From: Harmothoe impar
Lineage: Eukaryota > Annelida > Polychaeta > Phyllodocida > Polynoidae
Length of the DNA stretch: 64,000 nt
Assembly: GCA_947462335.1 (NCBI GenBank)
Contig: OX381710.1
Coordinates: 24,645,772 to 24,709,771, forward strand
Reading direction: 5' to 3'
Shown here: positions 12,341 to 24,600 of the stretch, in pieces
How positions within the stretch are numbered: position 1 is the stretch's first letter
Layout: every line of letters starts with the position of its first letter
Translations under genes and position numbers: made by a program
Notes under the pieces: generated by a model
The model's input: only the letters and a program-made list of their open reading frames with translations
Told to the model about the DNA's origin: nothing
Databases searched by the model: none

Positions 12341-14699
12341 GAAGGCTTTGAGCCCTGAAACTTTCTGCACAATGTTGGGAAGGCTGCATTCATCGGGAAC
12401 AGCACATTAACGCACTAAATGTTCATTAAATGGTTTAATAGAACATAGACAATAGATTATGAGAGGATTCATCGCCACATGGAAATAGGCATTAAACCTG
12501 CCTTCTCACCAAGAATCCCCAGCTCACATTCCTAGTATTGTTCTAGTCTACTAATGCGGGAAACCTTAATGGAGAGAGTGCAGCTTCTCCATACAACTAA
12601 TGCCGTCATGCGATGATTCTCTATGCAATAACGTATTGGCATTGCATTGAATTAGTATTCGAGCAAATAGACAGGATAGATTCTTAGCTGGGATAAACTA
12701 CCCATTAATAGTATATGTTTGTTCTAAGAACCGATATTTTAGTTGCACGTCAAAACAACAATACAAGTCTGGCTGTCGTCAGATACGGCTTTGTTCCTCT
12801 TCTGGCAGTCATTATAGCAGAATATGGGGGGTGCCAGTGAAATACTGACTAAGAGGTACCACCCAACCCCCTCCCATCTACGCACCACTCACTTTGCTGT
12901 TTAGCCACTAGGGGCACCATAGTGGTATGAAATAGGAAAAATTGACGTGATGTTTGGAACTGGCTGACAGGATTAATGTAGTAAAGGTGGTTTTTTTTCT
13001 AAAACGTTCCATTTTGGTGTTACCCTTCTATATATTCAAAATGTGAATGACAACTTCATGAATCTAAACACGGTTTAAATAAGTGGTTTCTTGGAAGGTG
13101 TTGCCATGGCAATATGAATTTCCTTCTATAAAGAGAAGAAAGAGATTCCCATTGATGGAAGGACGCACGGGGATTACTTCCCTGAAAACAGTTTGGCCAG
13201 TTTATAGGTCTAAATGCACACAATAAGAGAAGGACTTCTTATATGTTGTTGGAGGAAAGCAACGGCATCCAATATCCATGAGGCAATATTTCAAAAAACT
13301 AGGAGAGATATCTCGTTGGAAAGCTTATGACTTCAACTTTGGAGAATACTGTTTACTTCAGATGAACCTTTCTCTTCATCTGCCCACAGTCATCTTAAGT
13401 TATATCAGCTTTCAGCCACCCCCCCCCCTCCCCTACACACCTGCAAAAGGAACATTTTAGTAAGTGCACCCCCCCCCCCCCCTGTACCCACCTAGTAATA
13501 ACTGGATGCTCCCTGACCAGTTCTCATACCACCGACGCACCTCCCGTCACACCACATTTTGCATAAATTATTAATGCGGTCAGTGAGACGCCGTGACAGC
13601 ACTAATGGCGCCTCCTGGCGGCCCCCCCTGCAACTGACGGATGTCCGGAGGCATTATTTTCCCGTGCTTATTGAATTATTACACTTTATTACGGCGTAAG
13701 GTGGGTATGATCCATGTAGTGGCATTATTACCACGCCGAGCTTGTGCAACCACTGTCTGTGTCATTGTGCATGTTCTGCACATGATTTACGTGGTTGTCA
13801 CTACCCAGCAAATTGGTGTATGCATGCTCATATTTTACACATGAAACGCACACGTATGGATGTTACCACTACAGTGCCTAGACATTCCATGTCCCACATA
13901 ATCTCAAAACTACCGTATCTCCCATAATCTGTGGGGTCCTGTAATGTTACACCAGGTTTTCAAAACTGCAGTTCTATTGGGCTACCTGCCCCCCCCCCCT
14001 CCCCATACACACACACTTTGAATTGATTTGTGCCTGATTTGCAAATCGGTGACCATCAGTGACTAATTCTAATGTCTGCCCGATTAAATCAAACATGGTT
14101 GTTATTTTTCAATTGAGAAATTCTAACGAGGTAAACATGATTGGAGCCTTTTGTGTCACTGTCCTCAGCATGGGTGATTTCATGTCCAATAACAAGTATT
14201 TGGATATTAATATTAACGCTTTCGATATTAATAATAAAACCATTGACGGCCTTGAGGCATACAGTCAACATGTATCCCGTTTCTGTTATATACGGATGAA
14301 CAGCTACACGTAAGTATAGCTCCCCATTTTATTCATTAGGCCGACACATCATTAACACATCCCAAAATGATTACTTTAAAGTTCAACGCCACTTATTTCC
14401 TTGTCAGTCCACATTAGACTTGTTGCTATTATGCATTACCTCAATCATCCACTGTTATTGAGCACCATTCCTTTGTGCTGACAACATTTATTAGCTGGTT
14501 AATCAGAATCTGTATGTGCAGTCCGAATTAGTATCTGAAAGCAAATGTGTCATAACTTACCAATTATGGGAAGGGGTATAAATAGGTACGTGTGTCGATC
14601 AGTATATGTAACACCGGACAAATTATGTTGGTGTATTATGCAAACCTACTCTGCAGTCTCACGTGGGCATTACATGCGTGTCACTAAAAGATGATATTT
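12341..14699. other. Non-coding stretch, no gene seen
   Basis: Poly-C tracts lie at 13,420, 13,468-13,483 and 13,990. An open frame at 14,059-14,313 ends beside a GTAAGT but is AT-rich, with no convincing acceptor. No gene is supported. Confidence 0.4.
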
Positions 14700-14911
14700 G
14701 ACATCATGATGCACCAATGCAGCCCCAGCAGGTAACTTGCCGGTGCCGCATCGGTACATCCCGCCGACCCTTCGGGGGTATCTCAACCCCATAGGGTCGG
14801 CATGATGCTTGAATGCAGCACTGGTGAGTTACTTGCTGGGGCTGCGTTCATGCGTCATGACGACCAAGGTCATGATGCATTTTGGCACGATACCGTCCCT
14901 TAAAGGGTTAA
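14700..14911. repeat. Multi-hairpin MITE, well preserved copy
   Basis: The structure is three inverted modules in series. CATGATGCACCAATGCAG is followed by CCGACCC...GGGTCGGCATGATG, then GCAGCACTGGTGAGTTACTT, then GCGTTCATGCGTCATGACGA. The right end is CCGTCCCTTAAAGGGTTAAG. This is the clearest copy for seeing how neighbouring arms pair. Confidence 0.75.
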
Positions 14912-15375
14912 GAAGAAATGTTGCCTTGATTAAAGCAAGATGCACCAACGAAGCGCTAGCTAGTAACTCACCGATCCGCCTAGCAAGATAAAATGTTTCC
15001 CTATCTTTCCCCTAGTCTAGGATTCTCCTTTGGAAGAAGGGGCGAAGGGAGTACTGCTTTTCTCCTTTCCTGTCCCCTTCACACATTGCCATATTGCCTG
15101 CACAAAAGGGTCCCTGGGACTGTGCTGTCTTTACGTCTGTAAATGGTGGCTGACACGTTTGTAACTCGCATGCATGATTTGCTGTTAATATATCTATTTA
15201 AATAAATTAACCATAATTATACTTCATTACGATTGAGATAATTTTTAAAAAAATCACAGGCGGACCAAGACAACCTTTAGTCAAGTGTGGAGGAAGGTTC
15301 ACTCCTGATTTATAGCGAGTACCAGGAGCGACATATCTGCCTCGGCGTGATTGGAACTCACTGACACTCAATTAG

Positions 15376-15482
15376 TACACCATGCCGACCCTATAGAGAT
15401 CGCTAGATGGTCGGCATGATGCTTGAATGCAGCATGAGTAGATATGCGAGCAACTCATCTGGGACGCATTCATGCATCAGAA
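15376..15482. repeat. Multi-hairpin MITE, core only
   Basis: It contains CACCATGCCGACCCTATAG, then GGTCGGCATGATGCTTGAAT, then CGCATTCATGCATCAG. The outer ends are missing or diverged. Confidence 0.6.
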
Positions 15483-16424
15483 CATGAAATTGTAAATATA
15501 TCTGAGCAGTTTACCTTCCTGTAGTTTTACAGTATATATGGCTATATTTGATAGTCATTGTAAGTAACAAGGATTCTCACTACTAACTAGTCAATAGGAA
15601 GAGTAACTTAACTAGCAATTGGGAAAGCTACATCAGTGGCATTTTCTACAACTAACCTTAAATCAAATTCTCCAAGAGATCGCAGAGAACCATATGAGAA
15701 CTGTCATTTCTCAATATATCATAGTGAGAGGTATCTAGCGTAGGTTACAGTGTGCAACAACGCAACGAAAGGCGATTAACTGCACTTTCAAATGGCACTA
15801 TATAAATCAGCATAAATATAGGGGAGTGATTATTATCTCTTCACAGGAATCTAGTGAATGAGAATGGTTTATAAAATTTGAATAGTTGACAATCGCAATA
15901 AGTGATAATCATGATGATACCTCAGGGAGGTTAAACGGCCTACTGGCGCAATCCCAGAGTCCTTATCTCCAACCGTCACTTAATATATCGCTCGCCTCAG
16001 ACATCATTCTATACTGGGTTATACAAAGTACCATGAGAGTCCCAAATACAACTGTTCATCAGACAAGTTTACGAACTATAGATATCAGCAGAGCCCACAG
16101 GGCGAGGCTAATAAATTCGCCATTGATTGGGTGTATTGCATTATGTTTACCTATATGAAATCAGTAATAACCTATCTCTTCTCTTCTCTTCATCTTATTG
16201 CCAACAAATTTCAAGCGCTGATAAAAATGTAATTGTCATATCATAATACACATGGAAACTGGGTAGGCTGTCCATGATCATGTTACATTTGTTAAGGACT
16301 CTCCCTACAAAAATAAACTGCAAATTAGTCATGTTCACCCAATAACCAGTCGTCCCAAATCTACTTATTAGATATCAATGTCAAATCGCCCACATGGAAA
16401 CTTACTACAACCAAACGCAACATG

Positions 16425-16602
16425 CACTTAAAAAGTTAGTTGCCATTTAGTAGGTGTACAGTAGATTCTACTGGAGGTGTCCAATTTAGTGTAGGTAAAC
16501 AGCAGAATCTACTGTAAATCTACAATAGATACTACATGTATATACTGTAAATCCACTCGACAGCAGATTCTACTGTGCACATACACTAACTATTTAGAGT
16601 GT
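16425..16602. repeat. MITE of the AGTAGATTCTACTG family, copy 1
   Basis: The ends are an imperfect inverted pair (GCACTTAAAAAGTTAGTTG / CACTAACTATTTAGAGTGT). Inside, the near-palindrome CAGTAGATTCTACTG or CAGCAGAATCTACTG occurs four times. A second copy lies at 26,781-26,975. Confidence 0.7.
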
Positions 16603-18053
16603 CATTACCCCCGGTAGGTGTTACCAGATCAAAATTTCAACAGGAAGTGAGAGCAAACAAAATGGCCGAATGTTTATCATTTATAGATTCATGCGTTAGC
16701 AGCAGGCAGATGCTGGACCTACCCTAATGCATTTTTATTGTTGCCTGTGTTCTCTTTTTTTCTAACGACATCCGTCGTTCAACCTATTATCTATTAACTA
16801 TTCACTACCTGAGCAGTCCACTTTGATGGTGCAATCAGAAGTGAGACAGCCAGTCCTGCAGCTCTTGTGCACAAGTTACAAAGTGAGAACATGAGATGGG
16901 GAAAACGCAACACAAGGTGAAACAATGTACAAAGACTCCTTGAGGATTTCTACACATTGTCTTCAAGGAAATTAATGCTACCTGAGCGATGTATACTTTT
17001 TCCTCATTTGACATTTGTGAAATATGGGAACCAAAGGTAAGATAGAATTATTGAGCCTGTTCCTGAGCAGAGGCAGTCAGATAGAGGGTGATATTGTCCC
17101 CTTATGCCTTAGAAATTGGGCACAGGGATGTCCGTTAAGAGTAAAGGCCTTTCTTCGTCATACTATATTCCACATACTATCATCCCCATAAGGTTAACTT
17201 TTGTTGCTCAAATCTAAAGGTCAGATTTACTTTTACAGAGTACCCATCCACGCATTGAAAATGCGATGTAAGGGTCCCATGACAACCCTTTTCTAAACTG
17301 CTACTGCAGACATGGATTACAGTTGAGTGTCACCCATATCCCCTACATGAGATTCTGTACTACTCTGTGTACCACAATACGCTTATTTCTAACGGACACG
17401 GCGGCTATACTGACTGCTACAGTGTGTTAAACGCCCATAATGTGTATGAGGTGTGTTTCTTATCACAGAAACACACATTGTAGCACATTGTGTATTATAA
17501 TTGTATAACTCAACATAATAAGAAGTGGTCATCTTTTAATTGGATCGCACGGTCGTAGTTCTATAGTGCAAGATAACAAATGGTGCTATCTAACAGCAAT
17601 ACGCAACTAATTCGATTACTCTTTTTATATCAAGGATATTAGAAAATAGATAAGCCCTTTGCATGGGAGTTTACCCTTCCGTATTATATAGACAAAATGG
17701 AAATGATATATGAGATGCGTATAGAAATGTTTCTATTGCCTCAAAAGGGACAGCTGTATTGACTATAATGTTGTACGTGTACCTGTAATGGCTATAGTCC
17801 ACCGGGAAACTTCGGCCGCTCAAGCCCATACATTTCCTACATAACTTCGGCCGATGAGAGCCCAGTGGATAACTCTTGATATAGCTCTTATGCACTTAAG
17901 TCTGGTCTCAAATAACAGTAGATAAGTGTAGGATATGCCTTGTATTAAGCACTGCTTGGCAGTTAGACAGTTATCTTTGGAACTAGTCTCAGGCTAGGAG
18001 ACAGACCATAATTATCCAAAAACATGCCAATCTGCCCAGCGCTGGCAATTCGT
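16603..18053. other. Non-coding stretch, no gene seen
   Basis: A minus-strand open frame at 17,671-17,895 has a CAG|GTAC donor-like end but no credible acceptor. Otherwise there is nothing. Confidence 0.4.
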
Positions 18054-18200
18054 ATTTAAGGGACGATACATAAAATCAATGCAGTCCTGGCCAGTCTACT
18101 CACCAGGGCTGCATTCATGCGCCATGCTGACCATATATTAATCCTGTAGGGGGTTGATACACTCCCGTCATGTATCATGACGACATGTCCTCAATTATAG
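18054..18200. repeat. Multi-hairpin MITE copy
   Basis: The left end is ATTTAAGGGACGATAC. The core has CTACTCACCAGGGCTGCATT and CATGCGCCATGCTGACC, ending TGTATCATGACGAC. Confidence 0.65.
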
Positions 18201-18371
18201 TAACGACAAACGACATGGCAAAAAAAACGCGCTTAATTCTAAACTACGCAATGAAAAGGGGAACAAATGCAACTATAGAAAATGTGGTCTGTGCGTTTGC
18301 TACTCACATTTGTCTGTCTGGAATGCAGACTCCTTGGTAAAACAACACAGGCAGGAGGTACCACAGTCTGC

Positions 18372-18594
18372 TACCCTTTTAAAGGCCGAACAGAGCTTTA
18401 AATGCGGCCATTCTGAATCAACTATAGTAGGGGCAGCATTTATTCGCCATGCCGACCCGGACAGATTGTATTGATGCTATACGGTAGATGCTTGAATGCA
18501 ATACTGGTGAGTCACTCACCAGTGCTGCATTCATGCATCATGACGACACAATGAATAATACATTTAAGCACGACGCGGCTCTTAAAAGTTTAAA
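18372..18594. repeat. Multi-hairpin MITE copy with both ends
   Basis: The left end CCCTTTTAAAGGCCGAACAG is inverted at the right as GACGCGGCTCTTAAAAG. The centre contains GGTGAGTCACTCACC, a perfect 15-bp inverted repeat, flanked by ATGCTTGAATGCA and TGCATTCATGCATCATGACG. Confidence 0.75.
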
Positions 18595-18775
18595 TCCTGT
18601 AACGGGGGAAATCATACAATTCTAGCTGTTTGGAAAGCATAGCTGTATACCTTTGTCTCTAACAATTACCTCATTTGGGGCCGGCGCCGATCTGTCTACA
18701 GCTTAGATGCCTATAGTAGATGTCTCTTGTGTGCCGCCAATGTATGCTCAGTCACGTTATACTTCCTTCTTGGGC

Positions 18776-18982
18776 CCTTTAAATATGGCATTATGCTTCA
18801 AGGCCTCCCCCTAAAGCACCAACGCGCTGCATTCGTGCACCATGCCGACCCTTTTAGGAGTGTATCAGGGTCGCCTGGATGAATCATAGCAGCATCAGCA
18901 ATCACTCGCCAAAACTGCAATCATCCATCATGACGACAATTACATAGTGCGCAGAAAAGCATCGTGCTACCCTTAAAAGCTA
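18776..18982. repeat. Multi-hairpin MITE copy
   Basis: The left end GCCCTTTAAATATGGC and the right end GTGCTACCCTTAAAAGC are inverted. The core has CGTGCACCATGCCGACCC and CCATCATGACGAC. Confidence 0.65.
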
Positions 18983-19899
18983 ACTTGTTCAATTTCAGTC
19001 TGACAGTAGACTTCTGATTTCAGTATAGAAATTTCATATCAAAAAGCCTTTGTGAGACTTTTCAGGGCCAATAAAGCAGCTAGGTATGGCGGGACCCTAT
19101 TGCCAACTGAGCTAACCAGGCAAGTGTCATCAATATCAATTCTCTAATTGATCACACTCTATTATTTTGATAGGCATGTATTACAGAATATGGATATGCA
19201 GCCGACTTATGACTAGGTCTGGTGAAGAGTCCATAACCCATGCTTGGGTAATGTCAAGTCATTGGGACAGAACACAGTCATTTTCAATGTAAAGAACTCA
19301 CATTTTGTGGGAAGCTTTAGCTCCAATATGGAATGGTTAATCACTTCCATATATGGTTTGGACATTTACCATATATGTTGGAAATAAACTGTCATAGTTT
19401 TTCCGTACGATCTTGAGATTGTATGAATCAATATTAGCATGAATACAAGTCCCTATGTTAGAGGGGCAATTAAATCTAAATCTATGTTTTATTTGCATTG
19501 GACCCTACCGTCCTTATTTTGCAATTCTCCACTTGCTTTACTCTACCCTCTATCCATAGCCCTTTGTGATTACTAATAGATGTGGTTGCATTTGATTAGA
19601 TAATCTAGAATTACTTGCCTCCATTAGCTGAAATCAAACAAATAGTATTTTGATGCAATATGCCTTAAATTTTCAAGGCACTGTGACTACTTCGACCCAA
19701 GTTCAAACTTTGCATGTGAGGGTTTCACTAGACGCTAACAAAAGGCAAATTATATGTGTACAAGGTATCTCAAAGTAAACATGGTATGAAATGCGAATAT
19801 TCAAATGTATGTATGGTGCTGAAATGTCAAAGAAAATGGGAGAGAAACAGTTTTTCCGAGTTCTCAAAGCAAAAGATAACATAAATATGGTGTACTCAC

Positions 19900-19967
19900 C
19901 CCAAAACAAGATGACTTGCCAACATGAGGACCAGCAGAGAGCCGAGAACCATCGTGTGCAGCGACAT
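19900..19967 (-). CDS. First coding exon of a secreted or membrane protein (signal peptide)
   Basis: On the minus strand, ATG at 19,967 sits in a good context (ACAATGT, A at -3). It opens MSLHTMVLGS, followed by a leucine/valine-rich hydrophobic run of about 15 residues ending ASHLVLG. This is a textbook signal peptide of about 23 residues. The frame ends exactly at a consensus donor (GG|GTGAGT, intron from 19,899 downwards) in phase 2, so this is an exon of 68 nt coding and not a chance frame. Upstream (20,000-20,400) the sequence is GC-richer, with a CCAAT box and a TATA-like motif, consistent with a promoter. Downstream exons must lie below 19,890 on the minus strand. I could not identify them, so the mature protein and its function are unknown. 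A weak cysteine-rich candidate at 18,308-18,367 was not accepted because its phase does not fit. Confidence 0.55.
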
Positions 19968-19999
19968 TGTAGACTCCTTCTGTGGGCGGCGAGCTGCTG

Positions 20000-20400
20000 G
20001 CAAAGTGGTGACAAAAGGTTGCAAAGGTTACAAAAGCTGTCGTCTACTAAACCCTCTCTCTGTTCTCCAGTACTGTATGTATGCGGCGCCCACACAGATC
20101 TACCAGCCTGCTTCTTCACGCTACCTCGTGGCTATGTGCCCGCACAACTCCTGGGTAAGCTTTTCGTTGCATGGACGCTTATCAGCCATTGGCCAGTGCT
20201 GGGCCAACCAAAAGCCGCGTATCGCTCTGGCGTAGGCGGTCAAAGGCACGCCTGCTGCGTGCGCATACACTTAGGAGGAACAGTGGCGACGCTGTGTGGC
20301 AGAAGCCGGAACTGTATAGGAGGGCAGATCGGACGTTACCAGATATATACGGGGCAGCAAAGGGGGTCTAATTGGTGCTAGTGGGACAAGGATGCGCTAG
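20000..20400 (-). promoter_or_regulatory. Putative promoter and 5' UTR of the minus-strand secreted-protein gene
   Basis: Reading the minus strand there is a TATA-like GTATATAT at 20,350-20,343 and a CCAAT (GGCCAATGGC) near 20,190. The region is GC-richer than its surroundings and ends at the start codon at 19,967. The transcription start is not determined. The open frame on the plus strand here (19,791-20,381) is most likely a shadow. Confidence 0.3.
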
Positions 20401-21160
20401 CAGGATGAGGGGGAGTTTCTTGAACGGGAGGGCAAGATACAAAATGACTGGTCATCAGGGTATCGTGTAGAATGGCATTCTGCTCCTGCTGCGTGCGGCA
20501 TGAAGACTCAAGACCTTTAATATGCACGTAGAAGTACACTCAGCACGTACGGGAGTGGGGGTCTTCAATCACTGAAGTGGGGTGGAATACACAAGAAGCC
20601 AGACACAGTCAAATAATGTTATGTGGATTTTATTGCTGGGAATTGGACCAGGGCAGGTGTAAATAGTTGTTTATGATGGCAGTTGATTGATATCGACGTT
20701 TCGACTTCATTTTTAAGTATTCCCAGTATATAGGATTCTAACCACAACAAAGCCAAAATGGAAAAGCACTAACTTGGGAGAACTCCAGATGGAATTGGAG
20801 TGATGTAAGGGACTAAAGAAGGGAGATGATGGAGGAGAAGTAGGACTATTGATGTTGTAGAATTTGGAACTTGTGCCATTAAGGCAACATTGAATGTGTA
20901 GGCCTCCCTTGAGGAAGGGACCCTTTGGTATATGAAGGTCCCGTTTTAGGGTAGGACAATGGTTGGTGTAACACATAACAAGAACAAAAAACATGACAGG
21001 ACAAACAATGGACAATGCATGAATCCCACTAAGTGTGGGGGTGAGGGAAAAGGTATGTTGAAAAAGGGGAGAAACTATGCCCAAGTTGGGCAAGAAATAG
21101 GGATGGGATGAAAAGTTAATGAGGGAAAAGAAGTGGGAATTAATGTATAACCCTTTTGTG
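20401..21160 (-). other. Possible retroelement 3' end
   Basis: On the minus strand a pyrimidine-rich, stop-containing tract leads into GAAGTCGAAACGTCGATATC at about 20,709-20,690, the kind of CGAAACGT box that closes many Penelope-like and LINE-type elements. No reverse transcriptase frame is visible. Family assignment is inference. Confidence 0.25.
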
Positions 21161-21430
21161 GTATAAAACTAGTTAATAGTAATTAGTAACTGATAAAAAG
21201 ACAAAGTATATGTGAGTGGCACAATGTGTGAGCTAGCACAGTCCTCGCCTGGGGCTCAGTCCAAATTCCATACACTACTCACTGTCGTAGCGGGGGATGC
21301 ATGGACGTGCTCACTGTGGGGAAGCGGGCTTTGGTAACTGCAGTTACCAGATCACCCTGGAGGGATCTCCACTGTAGCATAGAGAATCAAAACTGGTACT
21401 TACACTGTATTGGTCTACAATAACGAGTTA

Positions 21431-21490
21431 GTCGCCATTCATGCACCATGACGATAAAGGGCATACTGTATTAAAGCACTATTCCGCACT
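21431..21490. repeat. Multi-hairpin MITE fragment
   Basis: It contains CATTCATGCACCATGACGAT followed by TATTAAAGCACTATTCC. Confidence 0.4.
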
Positions 21491-21854
21491 GGCGAGTTGC
21501 AGTGATTCTCCTTTGTGAGACCTATAGCTGAAGCTGGTTCCTAGCATGTCCAAAATGGACAGTTTTATATGTTGTATATATGCGGCTATATGGCTACTAT
21601 AGGCCTACTGGGCAGCGGGCAGACGAATACAGGATTTCAGTACACCAAAGCTGATAAAACATGACAGGGCTGCTTCCATGACAGATACATCAGATTGCAA
21701 TGATCTTGTTCAAACACCAACCTCCCCTGTATCAGACCCCATATGGTATGCACAAAGAATTGTGTAAACTCCGATGAAAAAAAAAGTCGAAGATACTACC
21801 GGCACAGATACATCTGGCATAAATGATGAGCGTTTATTAGGCCAAATTAAATAA

Positions 21855-22109
21855 AAGGTTTGTTTCAGGTAACATGGGATGAACATCTAGGGTCGGTAGG
21901 TCGGATTTCTTTTTTTTTTACTTTTTTTTTTACAGCCCTTCTACGATACCAAAGAATTGTAAAAATGGGGGAAAAAATTGAAAAATTTTGTAAGACTAAA
22001 ATTTACCCCAAAAGATGTAGAAATTTGAAAATTTCTTCAAAATTGCATAAAAAAAGTTGGGTCGGCCCTGTTTTTGATAGGGTCGGTCGGGTGACCTGAA
22101 ACAAACCTT
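21855..22109. repeat. MITE with AGGTTTGTTTCAGGT ends, copy 1
   Basis: The left terminus AAGGTTTGTTTCAGGTAAC pairs with the right GTGACCTGAAACAAACCTT. Sub-terminal GGGTCGGTAGGTCGG and GGGTCGGTCGGG face the ends. A sister copy sits in an ISWI intron at 60,813-61,016. Confidence 0.85.
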
Positions 22110-22204
22110 CTTCTTTTTTTGGCCTTAGCGCTTTAATGGCAATATAGCACTTTAATAGACTATAGCTTTTTGCCGTTTTATGATGCAAGAAAATCGGGTA
22201 AATC

Positions 22205-22381
22205 TTCAGTACAATGCTGTAGTAATGCATCATGCCAAACCTACGCTGTTGGTACACCTCTGAAGGAAAAGTATGATGCACCAAGACAGTGGCGGCGAGC
22301 TACTCGCCAGCATTGCGTTGATGTATCATGATAACACATGAGCGGGGATCCTTGAGCCATCTTGGTGTGCTTAAAGGGTTT
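22205..22381. repeat. Multi-hairpin MITE copy
   Basis: AATGCATCATGCCAAACC, then GGCGAGCTACTCGCCAGC (inverted), then GATGTATCATGATAAC and the end GTGCTTAAAGGGTTTAG. The left terminal part may begin earlier, near 22,130. Confidence 0.6.
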
Positions 22382-24295
22382 AGTTTAATAGCCCACATCA
22401 GTGTCTGGCTTTGGTCATATAGTCTCTGCTCTCCGACAGAGGCGTGATTTGATGCATAGGGCTTGTGTACACCTTGCCAGCACGTGCCATCGTGATACAG
22501 AAAGTCCCAGTACAGAAAGTCCCCTTTGTGGTGTGGTTCTGCCTTTCTTCACCCATACATCGCCATTGAAAAGGAAATAAAAAGGGCTCATGTATGCAGG
22601 ATACAAATGCTGGTCCCAGGCCCTATATGCTTTCATGCTGCAGAGCAAATAGAAGACAGATACTCTGGAAAAAAAGGGAATTCAAAGTGAAATGGGAATG
22701 CATACTAGTGACCTTTATTTGAACGTCAAGCAAGCAATGAAAATAACACCAATAGCCCTGTGTCGACAGAATGACAAGGGAAATGGGGGATTTTATGTCT
22801 TTGTCGTCCAGTGATGGTCGGGAAATTGTGTTCCGTTTTATCATCCTACTTATTTGCTGTAATGTCCAGACTGCGCAGAGCATAAGTATAAGAGGTATTC
22901 TAATATAACAGAACACATTACATGTCCCCACTTTCTTCACAAAATAAAATCAAACGTGTTAGATATTTACATGTTGACTTTTGAGGCCAAATGTTTACAC
23001 TTGCTGATTGCTGTTTCACCTTTGGTTTGACAAGTTTGTCGTTCACCTGCCCAAAGGAAGACAAAACATGAAATATTATTTGAACTTAGTGTCTAGATTC
23101 AAAGTTTGATGGACAGCCAAATGAATTCTCGTAGGTCTAATGCATAAACCATGTGGGATGTGTTGGACTAAGTCAAAGCTCGATTGTATATCAAGATCAT
23201 TCAAGAAAATAGAGGATTTATTTCACTATAATCTAAATTCAACAGGTGACACAGAACTTATTCACTCCCATTTATAAGTTGTAGCCATGTAGTGTTAATG
23301 AAGAACAGCACTTGATGTTGCTATAATTAGTGGTATGAGACATTTTATTGTTGTCGGAGGATTGAGTTGTAGCCATGGTAACGGTGGGTCATGATTGGAT
23401 GGGTCCAAGATCAAGGTCATAGGTCACTATCCAGTTTAGGTAAGTTAGTTACTATGGCAACTACCCAGACATATTGGTCTATGGGCCCATATATGTGTTT
23501 CACTTGGGCAAGCTGGTTTTGCTCATTATGTGGGTTTTGGTCATTATTGTCCACGGCTACCAGTGGGAGCACCAATGGGCTTAGCACACAAACCCCATTA
23601 TTTAATATACATTATAAATACTTCAAAACTGACTTATCTGTGATTATTCTAAGAAATGATATCCTAAGGTATTACTTTCACAGTGATTTGTCAAAGTGAG
23701 TTAGATCTGGGTTGGGTCTGGGCACTTCAAATCTGGTCAAGCCTATAGTTATTAGCTCCTACTGGTGGCGCTGGACAATGAGGACCAAATCCCAGTGTGG
23801 GCTCATATGACAGCCCACCGAGAAGACCATATGGGCCCATTAAGCAATTCTGGCTGGGTAGTGTGCAAAGTCCTGGGTCAAACTCCGTACTGACTTCTTT
23901 TAGCCAGGATGAACATTAAATGAAATCTGATATATGCGTTCAGCTTTAATCTAAAAATCATTTAACACGTAAGACTCAAAGGAATCCAATATATTGGCCG
24001 TAATAAGTTGAACAATAGGGTCAGAATTATTGCTTATGCTTGCCTTTTAACTGCGAAATATGAGGTATGAACTCATTATTTGCACTTGTAATACCAGTAT
24101 CAAACCAAATATCATTATAATTAGGCCTAATTATTAGAATACTAGAGTTTTATGCACTACCATCTTCTTCGACTAAAATTTAATGACCATAATTATTTTG
24201 TACTGGAAACTGTACAATGGATACGTAAATGAGTACTTAGTAATTGGAAACTGGACACACCCTGTTCCTCGGCCTAGTGAGACGCAACAAGGTAT
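22382..24295. other. Non-coding stretch, no gene seen
   Basis: Only short frames without splice support. A GTAAGT follows TTTAG near 23,440, but no exon could be built. Confidence 0.4.
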
Positions 24296-24600
24296 GAACC
24301 TGCGCAGTCACTAGACGTCGCCCATTCTATGCGTTATCTTAAATCACCACTTCTGGCGTAATCTTATTCCAGAAAAAGAAAAAGAGAGAGAGAAAGAAAG
24401 AAAGAGGGGGTGTGGGGGCAGAGCCCCCGATATATACACCAATGTTACAAACTTACAGTGGTGCCATCTAGAGGATAGGTATCACCGGGAAACTGATTAA
24501 CATTATGCCAGAAGTGGCGAAAACTGATTAAGATTACACCAGAAGTGGCGATTTTAAGATTACGCACAGAATGGGCGGTGTCTAGTGACTACGCAGGTTC
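24296..24600. repeat. Fold-back MITE with arms of about 70 bp
   Basis: The left arm GAACCTGCGCAGTCACTAG runs on through GCCCATTCTATGCG and CACCACTTCTGGCGTAATC. The right arm is its inverse, ending CTAGTGACTACGCAGGTTC. The right half also repeats the CCAGAAGTGGCGA module. A purine tract (GAAA/GAGA) lies at the centre. Confidence 0.85.

Noticed and set aside
14059..14313. Plus-strand 84-codon frame ending beside GTAAGT
   Set aside because: AT-rich, low-complexity (Asn/Ile) protein, and no convincing acceptor.
17671..17895. Minus-strand frame with CRKC and a CAG|GTAC end
   Set aside because: No acceptor, and the duplicated CGGCCGAAGTT boxes suggest an inverted or direct repeat rather than an exon.
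18308..18367. Possible minus-strand Cys-rich exon (CGTSCLCC frame) with a GTGAGT donor
   Set aside because: The Cys-rich frame needs an incoming phase 1, but the signal-peptide exon leaves phase 2. Its acceptor lies against a MITE boundary without a good pyrimidine tract.
19089..19124. tRNA A-box-like sequence on the minus strand (GGTTAGCTCAGTTGG)
   Set aside because: There is no B box or cloverleaf downstream. At most it is the head of a tRNA-derived SINE.
19791..20381. Plus-strand open frame of 196 codons
   Set aside because: It overlaps the minus-strand signal-peptide exon and its GC-richer upstream region, shows no domain, and several other frames here are also open.
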